Assembly: GCA_000381625.1 (NCBI GenBank)
Contig: KB906767.1
Location: 562,729 to 626,728 of the forward strand
From: Bryobacterales bacterium KBS 96
GTDB lineage: Bacteria; Acidobacteriota; Terriglobia; Bryobacterales; Bryobacteraceae
Direction of reading: 5' to 3'
Length of the DNA stretch: 64,000 bases
The notes below the pieces were generated by a model. That model was not told where the DNA came from. It saw only the letters and a list, made by a program, of their open reading frames with translations, and did no database searches. Numbering within the stretch: position 1 is the stretch's first letter; every line of letters starts with the position of its first letter. This document shows, piece after piece, positions 9,625 through 17,885 of this stretch. Both the position numbers and the translations under genes were made by a program.

Positions 9625-10383
9625 CTACAGACTCAGGGAGTAGCCGCCGTCCACAATTAGCGTTTGCCCTCTGATCCAATCGGATTCCGGTGAACACAAA
9701 AACGCGATCACTCCCGCTAAATCGCCGGGCGTGGCAACGCGGCCAGCGGGCGTCCGCTCGGCAATGTCGCGGGCGAGAACTTCAAAATTCGGCAACAAAC
9801 GCGTGCTGGGAGTATCGACGAAACCGCCGCAGACTACGTTCACATTGATATTGGAAGGCGCAAACTCGACGGCTAAGTAACGCGCCATCGATTCGATCAT
9901 GGCCTTGGCGGCGCCAAGACCGCCGTAGCCGGGTGCGCAAAAACGGCTGCCCAGGCTGGAAATGCCGACGATGCGGCCTCCGTTTGACATGAATTTCGCC
10001 GCTAGTTGCGAGCCGAGCAAGAATGCCCGCGCGTTGAGGTCGATCATTTTTTGCCAGGTGCGAACGTTCATCGTTGCAAGAGGCTGAAAGGCGCCCCGAG
10101 CGGCATTGCTGATGAAAATATCCAATCCGCCCAGCCGGTTGGCCGCGGCGTCGAACAACTCCCGGAGACTCTCTTCTTTGCCGACGTCGGCCCGGAACGC
10201 CGAGCAAGCGATGCCAAGCGCTTCCACGTCGGCAACGGTGCGATTGGCCGCGGCTTCGTCCCGACAGTAACCGATTCCAATGTGTGAAGGGGCATCGAGC
10301 GCGAGGCGGAGTGCTGTGGCGCGCCCAATTCCGCGCGACCCGCCCGTGATGAGCACGGCCTTGTTTCTTAGGGTATGGGGCAT
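9625..10383 (-). CDS. FabL-type enoyl-ACP reductase (SDR, Y-x6-K)
   Basis: A 252-residue short-chain dehydrogenase with the cofactor motif TGGSRGIGR at residues 13-21. The catalytic region reads ISSLGSRFCAPGYGGLGAAK. Tyr153 and Lys160 are separated by six residues rather than the three of FabG-type ketoreductases. This spacing, the following ARYLAVE helix and the C-terminal IRGQTLIVDGG match enoyl-ACP reductase III (FabL) of Bacillus. It probably reduces an enoyl thioester on a carrier protein with NAD(P)H. It overlaps the end of the upstream glycosyltransferase by 16 bases. FabG-like activity is the alternative. Confidence 0.75.
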   Translation of the reverse strand: MPHTLRNKAVLITGGSRGIGRATALRLALDAPSHIGIGYCRDEAAANRTVADVEALGIACSAFRADVGKEESLRELFDAAANRLGGLDIFISNAARGAFQPLATMNVRTWQKMIDLNARAFLLGSQLAAKFMSNGGRIVGISSLGSRFCAPGYGGLGAAKAMIESMARYLAVEFAPSNINVNVVCGGFVDTPSTRLLPNFEVLARDIAERTPAGRVATPGDLAGVIAFLCSPESDWIRGQTLIVDGGYSLSL

Positions 10384-11447
10384 GTAGCGGCAGATCGCGG
10401 CTCAGTATATCTCAAGAGAGTTTTTGCATGCCGGAGTACATCGTACCGAGCCGCAATGTACCTTGTCCGCTGCCGCCGGAGTTGTGGGGTGTTCATTTGA
10501 GAGGAGAGCAATGCCTCGCACTGATCTGCCCATTCGACCGGATTGTAACCGGAGATCAGGGTTGCTCCCGATTGAGCCGATACGATTTCCGCTAGTCCTC
10601 CGGTTGAGGCTGCGAGAACAGGCGCGCCCATTCTCAACGCCTCCAGCGCCACCATTCCAAATGGTTCGTATCTGCTCGGAATCAGGACTAATGACGCTCG
10701 GGCAAATAAGTTATCAAGGGCCGCACGCGGCACCCAACCGTAAATCCGGCAATTTTCGGGAAACTGCGACGCGAAAGCCCGTAGGGCTGCGGTTTCGGGC
10801 TCGTCTCCGTGACCTCCGGCAATCGCGAACCGTAATTTCCCGTTACGTCGTAACAACTCACGGGCCGTTTCTATAAATACATCAATGCCTTTCGAATGGC
10901 AAAATCGCCCGGCAAAAACGAGCGGTCCGTTCGGGGATGCCTGGCAGTCCACATCGTCACAAGTGGCAATCCCGTGCGGAAGAACGCTCGATTTTTGTTT
11001 CACACTGGGACAAACCCGCATTCCTAGCCAACGCTCTTCGCTGCACAGAAAGAAGACATGGCTCGCCTTCTGAAAGAGCAGCCGTTGCAAATTCGACCAC
11101 ACTTCCCTGTCCGTACCAGGAGCCAACTCCTCGCGGACAATCGAATGAGCCGTATAGAGCAATCGCAAGTTGAACCGGGAATTCAGTTCAAGGGCCAGAT
11201 TTGCAAGGCCGAGGCTGTGAAGGTGAATCACATCTCCAGCGCGCGGTTGCAACGGGAACAGATGCCGGTCGAGGCAATGCAGTTGAACGCCCACGCGATT
11301 CGCGGAGCTATCCGCAAATGCCGCCGGGCATAAAACATGGACGTCGCGTCCCAAGCGTGCTAGCGCGTCAGCTTGATTCGCCACCGCGACGCCTATTCCC
11401 GACCACGTTGCGGGAGGATAGTCTGAAGTCAACAGAAGCAGTCGCAC
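10368..11447 (-). CDS. glycosyltransferase family 4
   Basis: A 359-residue retaining glycosyltransferase of the GT-B fold. The N-terminal domain starts with LLLTSDYPPATWSGIGVAV (donor/acceptor loop). The C-terminal nucleotide-sugar domain has FAGRFCHSKGIDV and the E-x7-E signature EPFGMVALE around residue 265. It acts at the cytoplasmic face and transfers a sugar from an NDP or lipid-linked donor; donor and acceptor are unknown. The start is GTG at 11447, three bases after the halogenase stop, so it is co-transcribed. It is probably the sugar-adding enzyme of the cluster. Confidence 0.85.
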   Translation of the reverse strand: MRLLLLTSDYPPATWSGIGVAVANQADALARLGRDVHVLCPAAFADSSANRVGVQLHCLDRHLFPLQPRAGDVIHLHSLGLANLALELNSRFNLRLLYTAHSIVREELAPGTDREVWSNLQRLLFQKASHVFFLCSEERWLGMRVCPSVKQKSSVLPHGIATCDDVDCQASPNGPLVFAGRFCHSKGIDVFIETARELLRRNGKLRFAIAGGHGDEPETAALRAFASQFPENCRIYGWVPRAALDNLFARASLVLIPSRYEPFGMVALEALRMGAPVLAASTGGLAEIVSAQSGATLISGYNPVEWADQCEALLSSQMNTPQLRRQRTRYIAARYDVLRHAKTLLRYTEPRSAATCPIP

Positions 11448-11450
11448 GGC

Positions 11451-12551
11451 CTACCCGGTCGGTTTGATGGCAAGCGACTGGCCGTCAAAACGAGCCAGCG
11501 TCGCCAGACGGTTATGGTGAAACTCATCGGTTCCGCGCAGCAGCACAGCGCCCCAATTTTCAAGCGAATAACTTTGCCCCATGTGCATGGCGTTATGATG
11601 CGATTGCCCCGGATAGATGCGAACGTTCGTCGGCACAAGGCGATAGTTAAAGGCGTGGCGCATTTCTGAACTGCGGTTTGGCCCGGAGCCATGGATGACG
11701 CGTTCGGAAAAGATAATAAACTGACCGGCCTTCATTTCAGCATTGAACACTTTCGCTGGGTTGTGGTCGAATTCCAGTTGGAAATTCACTTTGTAAAAAC
11801 CATCCGGACCACCGAATTGAATCGTTCTGATCCGTTCATGAGTACCCGGAATAAATTGAAGGCATCCATTTTCGAGGTTTACGGAGGACAGCGCGACCCA
11901 AACGGTCAGTTGGAACAGTTCGTTTCGATCCGGCGGAACCAGCGCGGGTTGAAGATAATCCTCCAGCATGTAAGTACTTGCCTGATGCCACTGAATTTCG
12001 CGGCCACCTGGCGGCTTGAAGAATAACTGCGAGCGCCAGCACAAGAGATTTGAACCGAGGATCTGGGCCGCTCGTTCGAGGATTGCGGGGCTCCGCATGA
12101 ACTCCATCATATGAAGCGACTCCAGGTGCAAATCGCGATCCGTCATAATGTGGAAGTTCTCGGACAGCATTCTTCGTTTCCAAGTCAGCACCCGGATGAG
12201 CGACTTCACATCCGATTCCGAGAAAGCATCGAACGGCCCAATATATCCGTTCTCGTGAAACGAGCGGATCTCCTCCACCGATAACCGGTACTTGGGATCT
12301 ACTTCCGCTTTGGGAAAAAAATCGAATGGCCGTTTATACACGCACGGCTGATCGATATAGGCACGGGTCACCCACGAACGGATCACGACGCCATACATGC
12401 CCCATGTCCAGTTCGTCAAAATGCTGCGAACCGGGGCCCACCAGATCGAAACCGGCAAATGAAGCACCTTCCAAACCGCAAGGAACGATATGCCCAATAG
12501 ATAGAGTGTCCGTTGTCCGATTGGGCGCTCACGTGGTTCCGGTATGATCAC
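11451..12551 (-). CDS. SyrB2-type Fe(II)/2-oxoglutarate halogenase
   Basis: This 366-residue protein has a PhyH-like core that matches, from memory, the syringomycin halogenase SyrB2 along most of its length: NGYIGPFDAF, ILGSNLLCWR, WHQA, ENGCLQFIPGT, MKAGQFIIF and SLENWGAV. The iron site reads His189-Gln-Ala191. Hydroxylases have HxD, and the Ala in place of the carboxylate opens the chloride site in halogenases. His287 is the likely second ligand and Arg304 the likely 2-oxoglutarate anchor. Known relatives chlorinate aliphatic carbons of carrier-protein-bound substrates, and the operon encodes an ACP. A ~90-residue N-terminal extension with a hydrophobic stretch (~15-40) is unusual. The start is the first possible codon, GTG at 12551; ATG at 12398 (residue 52) is an alternative. 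Confidence 0.85.
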   Translation of the reverse strand: MIIPEPRERPIGQRTLYLLGISFLAVWKVLHLPVSIWWAPVRSILTNWTWGMYGVVIRSWVTRAYIDQPCVYKRPFDFFPKAEVDPKYRLSVEEIRSFHENGYIGPFDAFSESDVKSLIRVLTWKRRMLSENFHIMTDRDLHLESLHMMEFMRSPAILERAAQILGSNLLCWRSQLFFKPPGGREIQWHQASTYMLEDYLQPALVPPDRNELFQLTVWVALSSVNLENGCLQFIPGTHERIRTIQFGGPDGFYKVNFQLEFDHNPAKVFNAEMKAGQFIIFSERVIHGSGPNRSSEMRHAFNYRLVPTNVRIYPGQSHHNAMHMGQSYSLENWGAVLLRGTDEFHHNRLATLARFDGQSLAIKPTG

Positions 12552-12559
12552 TGGGGCCG

Positions 12560-12588
12560 ATTGTAAGGCGCTATTTAAGGCAAGTCAA
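12560..12588 (-). promoter_or_regulatory. sigma70-like promoter of the halogenase operon
   Basis: Read on the minus strand, TTGACT (12588-12583) is followed after exactly 17 bases by TACAAT (12565-12560), one mismatch per hexamer from consensus. Transcription would begin near 12553, only about two bases before the GTG at 12551. The message would then be essentially leaderless, or translation starts further in. It lies in the 64-base divergent spacer, so the plus-strand genes from 12616 may share its control. Confidence 0.7.
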
Positions 12589-12615
12589 TCTGATAGACTC
12601 TGATTCTTCCTTCCC

Positions 12616-13359
12616 ATGAAAGAGAGAGATTTGCCCGTTCGTCGAGACCTGCGCCACTCTTTTTCGAGCGAGTCATGGGCGAACGACGGGATGAACGAGG
12701 GAGATGGCGAAATTGGCGCTATGGACGAGGACATACGTTCGGCAGTCAATCAGCATCCCTTGCTTTCGAGCGTAACGGATCTGCTGATCTCATGGCTGCC
12801 CGAAGCGGAGGAAATCGACGGCGTCGACGGCTCAAACGGATTATGGGACCGCTATTTCGGAACCCCCGGCGGAGCACAGTTTCCAGCCGGCGACACACGC
12901 CGCGCACCGCTGTATGCCGGCGATGCGGAAATCATTCGCCCGCTGGTTGCCTCCTTCGAGCCTTGGGATATCGAAGCCGCTGAATCTGCGGTCGACTGTC
13001 TCTTCCGGTTTCTACGGGCACTCCAATCGTGCGACGTTCCGGCTGCCATGGCATGCATTTCCGAAGACTACCATTTAGTCGAGAACGGCGGCGAGGTCGA
13101 CCGGGGGCGTTTGCAACTCGCATTGGAAAGACTCGTCGATAACTGGCGCGGCGCGGACGTTCAAATTTCGACGACAGAAGTGCCGGACCCCGTGTTTCAT
13201 CCGGCGGGTGTTTTGATTCCGGCCACAATCCAAGTAGATTTTGGCGGCCACGCACAGCGCTCCAGCCAGCTAATTAGCCGCCTATTTGTGTTCCGCAAAA
13301 CTTCGCGAGGAGAGTGGCGGATTTCCTCAATTGCAAAGATTCCTCGGGTAACGAAGTGA
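12616..13359 (+). CDS. NTF2/SnoaL-like protein, function unknown
   Basis: A 247-residue protein. The C-terminal ~120 residues look like an NTF2-like cone fold: AMACISEDYHLVENGG, then alternating strands ending in LFVFRKTSRGEWRISSIAKIP. The N-terminal half is acidic and has no recognised domain. NTF2-like proteins can be cyclases, isomerases or simple binding proteins, so no reaction is assigned. It is first of four plus-strand genes joined by overlaps and divergent from the halogenase operon. The ATG at 12616 has no clear ribosome binding site; ATG at 12691 or 12736 could be the true start. Confidence 0.55.
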   Translation: MKERDLPVRRDLRHSFSSESWANDGMNEGDGEIGAMDEDIRSAVNQHPLLSSVTDLLISWLPEAEEIDGVDGSNGLWDRYFGTPGGAQFPAGDTRRAPLYAGDAEIIRPLVASFEPWDIEAAESAVDCLFRFLRALQSCDVPAAMACISEDYHLVENGGEVDRGRLQLALERLVDNWRGADVQISTTEVPDPVFHPAGVLIPATIQVDFGGHAQRSSQLISRLFVFRKTSRGEWRISSIAKIPRVTK

Positions 13360-15062
13360 GTGCAAACAGGCGAGTCAGCCGGATCGATCCGGATTTGGAG
13401 CTGCCCCTGACGTTCTTACGCCGGTACCTCTTCTACTTAAGCCGAAGGCCAGTAAGCACGAGTAACTCGCAATTTCTCAGCAAACGCCTGGCAGGCTTCA
13501 AAAGCCTCGCAAGTGTATTCGAGAACCGCTCCCTTCCCGCTCTCAATCGGATTTGCGCGGTGCTGAATGCATTGACGGAAGCCAACCTTGTCCAATTGGC
13601 GTCAGTAGCCGAAGAGGATCTTCGAACGCTGGTTCCCGCCGCGGTTCCGCGCGATCTTGTCTGCTCATCCTCTCCGCCAGGCCCGAATTTCCTAAGAGAC
13701 GCAAGGAAAACATTGCTCGCGTTCGGACCGGGCATTGGCATCGGAGATGAAATTATCTGTTCTCAGATCCCCTCCTGCCTGCACGGCTTAGGGTCGGAGG
13801 TTACGGTGTTAACCGGCTACGAAGGACTTTGGAACCGCGCCCCCCGCATAGCACGCGTCAAAACATATCACTCCGGCCGGGAATTCATTGAACAGATTCG
13901 AACTGGCGGCGGCGAGGGCGGCTGGGATCTTGTGATGATGGTTGACTTTGAGAATCCCGGCCTCTGGCCGGCAATTTCCCGCGAGGATTCGGTGAATCGA
14001 TACGCGGAAATATCAATGGGAATACGATCGGCTACCGCTCTCGACAGAGGCCGCTCGCGCCTGAATCGCATGCCTGCTTGCGATCCGTACTTCCAGAATT
14101 TCTACGATTGCGTCAACTACATAATGACTTGGCTCGGCGCGCCGGATATGCGAAGCGATCCGCAATCGACGCTTAGGCCGGAGACAAGGCCAAACCGTAA
14201 CGATTTTGTTGTTCTTGTCAGCCCGTTCACATCCAAGTTCAATGCATCACAGCGTTATTGGGGAAGCTTGCTTTCATCCATCCTTCCCGTTGATGCGGAC
14301 GCTCCTGTTCTGTTTCGAATAGAAACGGGATCGAACCAGGCGACCGAGGCGTTCGCGATAGAACTGGCAAGAGTGGCGGCCGCCAGCGCGCCGCCAGGAG
14401 CCTTATTCGAAGTGACCCATTACGGAAGGACCACATCTCTTGCCGAGCTATTCGATTGTCTTGAACAAGTCGATATGGTGATTGCCGCGGATTCTTTTCT
14501 GGCACATGCCGCGCCGGTACTCGGAGTACCTGCGATGATCGTTGCGCGGGATGGCGTTGAGAACTGGCGTGTTCCCGACGCCAACAATTTCTATTTCAGA
14601 ATGGGAGATCCAATTCCGGACGTTGCTTTGTCTATGCGGCAACTGATTCGCGAGCTTACGGCGTTAGATTTGCCGAACAGCCGTACTTTTCAACGCGCAC
14701 GATTGGAGTGCCAAAGCCTCCGCCAGACGTCGGCTCGGCTGGCCGGAGCCCTCTTTTCTGTAGACCAGAGCTTAGCGCGCATTCGTAGCGAATGGACTGA
14801 ATGCCATAAGGCGTACTGTCGGTTGGCCGCTGAACTGAGGAACTGGCCAGGCTGTTTCGATGCGATGCTCAACGACAAAGTCTACGAGCACCTGATTGGC
14901 CCTTGGCCTGAACTTCACGACGATGCCGATATCCATTCCGAATCCGGTCTGTTACTCCATTTGCAAAATCGTTTTCAGGACTGGCATAATTCCAATCTGC
15001 GGAAGTATCTGGATGGGTTTTGCAGTTCATCACCAAAATGGAAAACGTTGTATGCCGGGTGA
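13356..15062 (+). CDS. GT9/heptosyltransferase-like glycosyltransferase
   Basis: This ~568-residue protein has a middle region resembling ADP-heptose:LPS heptosyltransferases (GT9, GT-B fold). LLAFGPGIGIGDEII looks like the N-terminal nucleotide-fold opening, VVLVSPFTSKFNASQRYW the second domain, and MVIAADSFLAHAAPVLGVPAMIV the family D/S-H-x-A block near residue 390. The C-terminal ~130 residues are helical and unassigned. The longest frame starts at a GTG at 13314, but the GTG at 13356 overlaps the previous stop as GTGA and is preferred. Context suggests a second glycosylation step or a related transfer in the same cluster. Confidence 0.6.
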   Translation: MSANRRVSRIDPDLELPLTFLRRYLFYLSRRPVSTSNSQFLSKRLAGFKSLASVFENRSLPALNRICAVLNALTEANLVQLASVAEEDLRTLVPAAVPRDLVCSSSPPGPNFLRDARKTLLAFGPGIGIGDEIICSQIPSCLHGLGSEVTVLTGYEGLWNRAPRIARVKTYHSGREFIEQIRTGGGEGGWDLVMMVDFENPGLWPAISREDSVNRYAEISMGIRSATALDRGRSRLNRMPACDPYFQNFYDCVNYIMTWLGAPDMRSDPQSTLRPETRPNRNDFVVLVSPFTSKFNASQRYWGSLLSSILPVDADAPVLFRIETGSNQATEAFAIELARVAAASAPPGALFEVTHYGRTTSLAELFDCLEQVDMVIAADSFLAHAAPVLGVPAMIVARDGVENWRVPDANNFYFRMGDPIPDVALSMRQLIRELTALDLPNSRTFQRARLECQSLRQTSARLAGALFSVDQSLARIRSEWTECHKAYCRLAAELRNWPGCFDAMLNDKVYEHLIGPWPELHDDADIHSESGLLLHLQNRFQDWHNSNLRKYLDGFCSSSPKWKTLYAG

Positions 15063-15993
15063 ATTGCGGCCAATTCTGCTCCGTACGATCGACTATCTGC
15101 GATCGCAGCAATTGCAAACCGGTGATTTTCCCTGTTTCCGGACGTTGGAGGCATCCTTCTACTGCCCGTGTATTCTACTTTCGACCCTGCTACACGATGC
15201 GCTCGGCTATCTGGATCCGCATACACGGCTGTATCAAACCTGTCTATCCGATCTACTGTCTTCCCAGGAACGGCGCTTCATAACGGCGACGGTAACCGGA
15301 ATGCGTTTTCGGCTCCGTACGTTTATAGCGTGGCACGAGGAACAAAGTGGAGTGTGGCAACTCTTTGGCAGAGAAAGCGGCCTGGGACCGGACGCTGCGA
15401 CGACAGCTTGCGCGGCAGTAACGATGTTTCGCACGTATCCGGAAGAACGGCGAGCGAAGAACCGGCACGTTCCGGCTCTTGACGGATTTCTGAATGCTCA
15501 ACTCAGCCTGCATGAAGAAGCAAATGTCCTCCGTTTCCTCGCTCTGGCGGGCCGTGATACCAATAACCGGACGTCGGCTTTGGCTGCGAAGCTGACGTCC
15601 GAAGATACGCCAATCCCGGACGAGGCTCAGATTCTGAACTTTCTTTCCGTGGCATATTCAGTCGCGCGCGCGTGGAGGCAAGCAGCTTTGCCTGGCCGCC
15701 AGGAACTCGCGAATCATCTCGTTCCCCGAATAGTAGCTCAGTGTCAAGCGAACGCGGGAATTGGAACGCCGCTGCAGTATGCGCTTGCGGCTAGCGCACT
15801 TGCAGACCTGGGCTGCGACCCGTCGTCGCTTTTTGAGATTGGGATGGATCTTCTTCCGTTATTCAGTGCATCTGAGCGCTGGGGTTCCCAATCGTTCCTG
15901 AACCTGGAAGTCGGATCGGCAGCCGTAACCATGGCGATCGCAATCTCGGCACTTGTCCGTATCAACGCGCAAACCGGAGGCCGATTCTGCTGA
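15052..15993 (+). CDS. alpha/alpha-toroid protein (terpene cyclase/prenyltransferase-like fold)
   Basis: This 313-residue all-helical protein has repeated helix pairs such as TIDYLRSQQLQTGDFPCF near the N-terminus and later GLGPDAATTACAAV. These recall the QW-type and DAAT-type repeats of squalene cyclases, protein prenyltransferases and class II diterpene cyclases. I do not see the DxDD motif of class II cyclases, so catalysis is doubtful and the assignment is to the fold only. The ATG at 15052 overlaps the previous gene by 11 bases. The next gene overlaps its stop and reads from a CTG. An isoprenoid-synthase-like protein and a polyprenyl synthase follow. Confidence 0.45.
   Translation: MPGELRPILLRTIDYLRSQQLQTGDFPCFRTLEASFYCPCILLSTLLHDALGYLDPHTRLYQTCLSDLLSSQERRFITATVTGMRFRLRTFIAWHEEQSGVWQLFGRESGLGPDAATTACAAVTMFRTYPEERRAKNRHVPALDGFLNAQLSLHEEANVLRFLALAGRDTNNRTSALAAKLTSEDTPIPDEAQILNFLSVAYSVARAWRQAALPGRQELANHLVPRIVAQCQANAGIGTPLQYALAASALADLGCDPSSLFEIGMDLLPLFSASERWGSQSFLNLEVGSAAVTMAIAISALVRINAQTGGRFC
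15976..15992 (+). promoter_or_regulatory. Shine-Dalgarno site and CTG start of the next gene
   Basis: GGAGG at 15976-15980 is a strong ribosome binding site. Six bases later is CTG (15987) and nine bases later a second CTG (15990) that overlaps the upstream TGA as CTGA. The frame entered here is open to 17885 and contains no ATG or GTG, and no TTG before 16239. This is the best-supported start of the following gene; ATT at 15984 is another non-standard candidate. Confidence 0.65.
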
Positions 15994-17885
15994 GATCCAT
16001 CGACATTGATATTCAAGAACAGTTAGAGAGGCAACTGGGCGAGCTCCGCACTGCTTCGGAAGCCTTCCATCGAGAACACAGGGAATTCCTCGATTCGTTC
16101 CGTCAGCTAGTCAATGAAACAGTCGATGGCGCAGTTCAACAACTTAGCAACTCCATAAACGAAATATCCGGCGGAGATCCTGCTTGTAATAAAATTGCAA
16201 ACCTAACGGCGGACTATGTCGCTTGGACGAAATGGGTATTGGGCGATCTGCCTTACTTCGCCGCCGTGATCGGTCCCGATCCAATTAGTTTCCGTCAAAG
16301 GTTGGCGCCGTGTGCACTGCTTTACCTTGCCGGCAGGATTATCGACGATCTTATAGATCGCCATTATTTATATCGCGGTTTGCGCCCAACACTGCTTGCC
16401 GATCTCCTGGAATCAAAGGCCTGCGGAAATCCGGATGCAATGACCTTTGTTACGGCGCTATTGCTGTGTTTCGAAAGTATGGGCAATTTGCTGGCGAGTA
16501 GCCGTGAAACTTCACTCGAATGGGCGTCGAAAGTAATTGAGGCGAATCGCCGCGCCCTTATCGGATTGATGCTGGAGCAAACCGGACGAGAGAACTGGAC
16601 ACCGGCGTATTACGACCGCCTGATTCAGCTCAAGAATGTCGATTACTGGCGAATCCTGTACGCGGCTTTGGATCCGTCGTTTTTGTCGCCTCTCTATCCG
16701 TTTCTTTGCGCGTACTACGCGCTGGCCCAAAAGCTGAACGATGTTCAGGGTTACGCACGCGACGAATCACAAGGCATTCCAAACCTCATTTCCATATACA
16801 GGATGGGAGATCAAGATCCTCTCGAAGCCGTTGAAAAGACTATTGGCTCCGATTTAGTGGAGTTAGGAATACTTGCGCATGCGCTTTCCGAGCCTGAACG
16901 CAGCGTTGCGCTTGTGAAGCTATTTGAAAGTCAACAAGAAGCGCATCGCCTGGGCCTTCTGCGCCCGCGCGATCCCGAACCGGAAAGGCGCGACGCACGG
17001 CTGGATCTCTTCTGGCACTCGACGCTAAACGACTTCGTGGAGCGCTTGGGGCCAGAGTCGCTTGAAGATGCAGCTTGTCCGGTATGCGGCGTCGCACAGT
17101 TCTCATACTTTTGCCGCGCACAAGGTTTCGCCCTGAATCGCTGCCAAACCTGCGGACACGTCTTTGTAAATCCGCGAATCCGGGCGGATATTCAGCGGCG
17201 CCTTGCCGACGAGTTGGAAATCGACTTTCAAGATCCTTTTCTCGAGAGCCAAAGGCTTGGAGCCGAATATCTATGCAGACTGCTGCGAAAGCACGCTCCG
17301 GGGCCCCGTCTCCTGGACATCGGCTTCGGCGGTGGCTACCTGATGAGAATGGCTCGGGCTTACGCATTCCAGGTCTATGGGCTGGATAGCTCCGCGACCA
17401 GCATGGAGCATCTCGCTCCGCTATTTGGCCGGCGCATCAAAAGAGTCTGCTTAAGCGATTCCGAGCTTCCTTGGGGAGCTTTCGATGTTTCCGTGATGAG
17501 TCATGTGCTGGAACACTTGGCGGAACCCGCTAAGGTACTGACCCGAGTACGCCAGGCAATGAATCGGCGCGCAATCCTATATGTCGCCGTACCGGATATC
17601 GAATCCTTGCAGTTTTGCATTTTCGGCAATCGTTGGGACGCGATCAATCCGGTAGCACACTATCAATTCTTCAGCGAGGCGTCTCTCACCCGGCTACTCG
17701 AACAGTGCGGCTTCGAAGTCATCCGGCGGATACGACATCCGCCCCTTCGGGGACGCGGACAGACGCGCTGGATGAAGCTTTTCCGCCGCCTCGGAGGAGA
17801 TGAATCCGGCGAACTGGCTATGCTCGCCCGGGTCCCGGGTGATTCCTACAGTCCGAATTCGGAAAAACAGCTATTGGCGCTTTAG
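15990..17885 (+). CDS. isoprenoid synthase-like domain fused to zinc-ribbon SAM methyltransferase
   Basis: With the CTG start this protein has 631 residues. Residues ~1-85 are helical. Residues ~85-345 look like a class I isoprenoid synthase: DDLID at 119-123 is a DDxxD metal motif, and NDVQGYARD at 250-258 has the spacing of the NSE motif (N-D-x-x-S-x-x-K-E) with Gly, Arg and Asp substitutions. Cys363, 366, 385 and 388 form a zinc ribbon. It leads into a class I SAM-dependent methyltransferase whose glycine-rich loop DIGFGGGY starts near 443 and whose HVLEHL follows. A terpene or prenyl substrate could be made and methylated by one polypeptide. Without the upstream extension the shortest listed start is TTG at 16239. 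The stop overlaps the convergent polyprenyl synthase gene by 4 bases. Confidence 0.65.
   Translation: MRSIDIDIQEQLERQLGELRTASEAFHREHREFLDSFRQLVNETVDGAVQQLSNSINEISGGDPACNKIANLTADYVAWTKWVLGDLPYFAAVIGPDPISFRQRLAPCALLYLAGRIIDDLIDRHYLYRGLRPTLLADLLESKACGNPDAMTFVTALLLCFESMGNLLASSRETSLEWASKVIEANRRALIGLMLEQTGRENWTPAYYDRLIQLKNVDYWRILYAALDPSFLSPLYPFLCAYYALAQKLNDVQGYARDESQGIPNLISIYRMGDQDPLEAVEKTIGSDLVELGILAHALSEPERSVALVKLFESQQEAHRLGLLRPRDPEPERRDARLDLFWHSTLNDFVERLGPESLEDAACPVCGVAQFSYFCRAQGFALNRCQTCGHVFVNPRIRADIQRRLADELEIDFQDPFLESQRLGAEYLCRLLRKHAPGPRLLDIGFGGGYLMRMARAYAFQVYGLDSSATSMEHLAPLFGRRIKRVCLSDSELPWGAFDVSVMSHVLEHLAEPAKVLTRVRQAMNRRAILYVAVPDIESLQFCIFGNRWDAINPVAHYQFFSEASLTRLLEQCGFEVIRRIRHPPLRGRGQTRWMKLFRRLGGDESGELAMLARVPGDSYSPNSEKQLLAL

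Noticed and set aside
11451-12551. A degenerate, inactive PhyH hydroxylase.
   Set aside because: HxA alone could mean loss of function, but His287, Arg304 and the SyrB2-specific blocks are all retained, which favours a halogenase.
14896-15051. Longer start for the alpha/alpha-toroid gene.
   Set aside because: It overlaps the GT9-like gene by over 160 bases and adds a non-homologous stretch; ATG 15052 is better placed.
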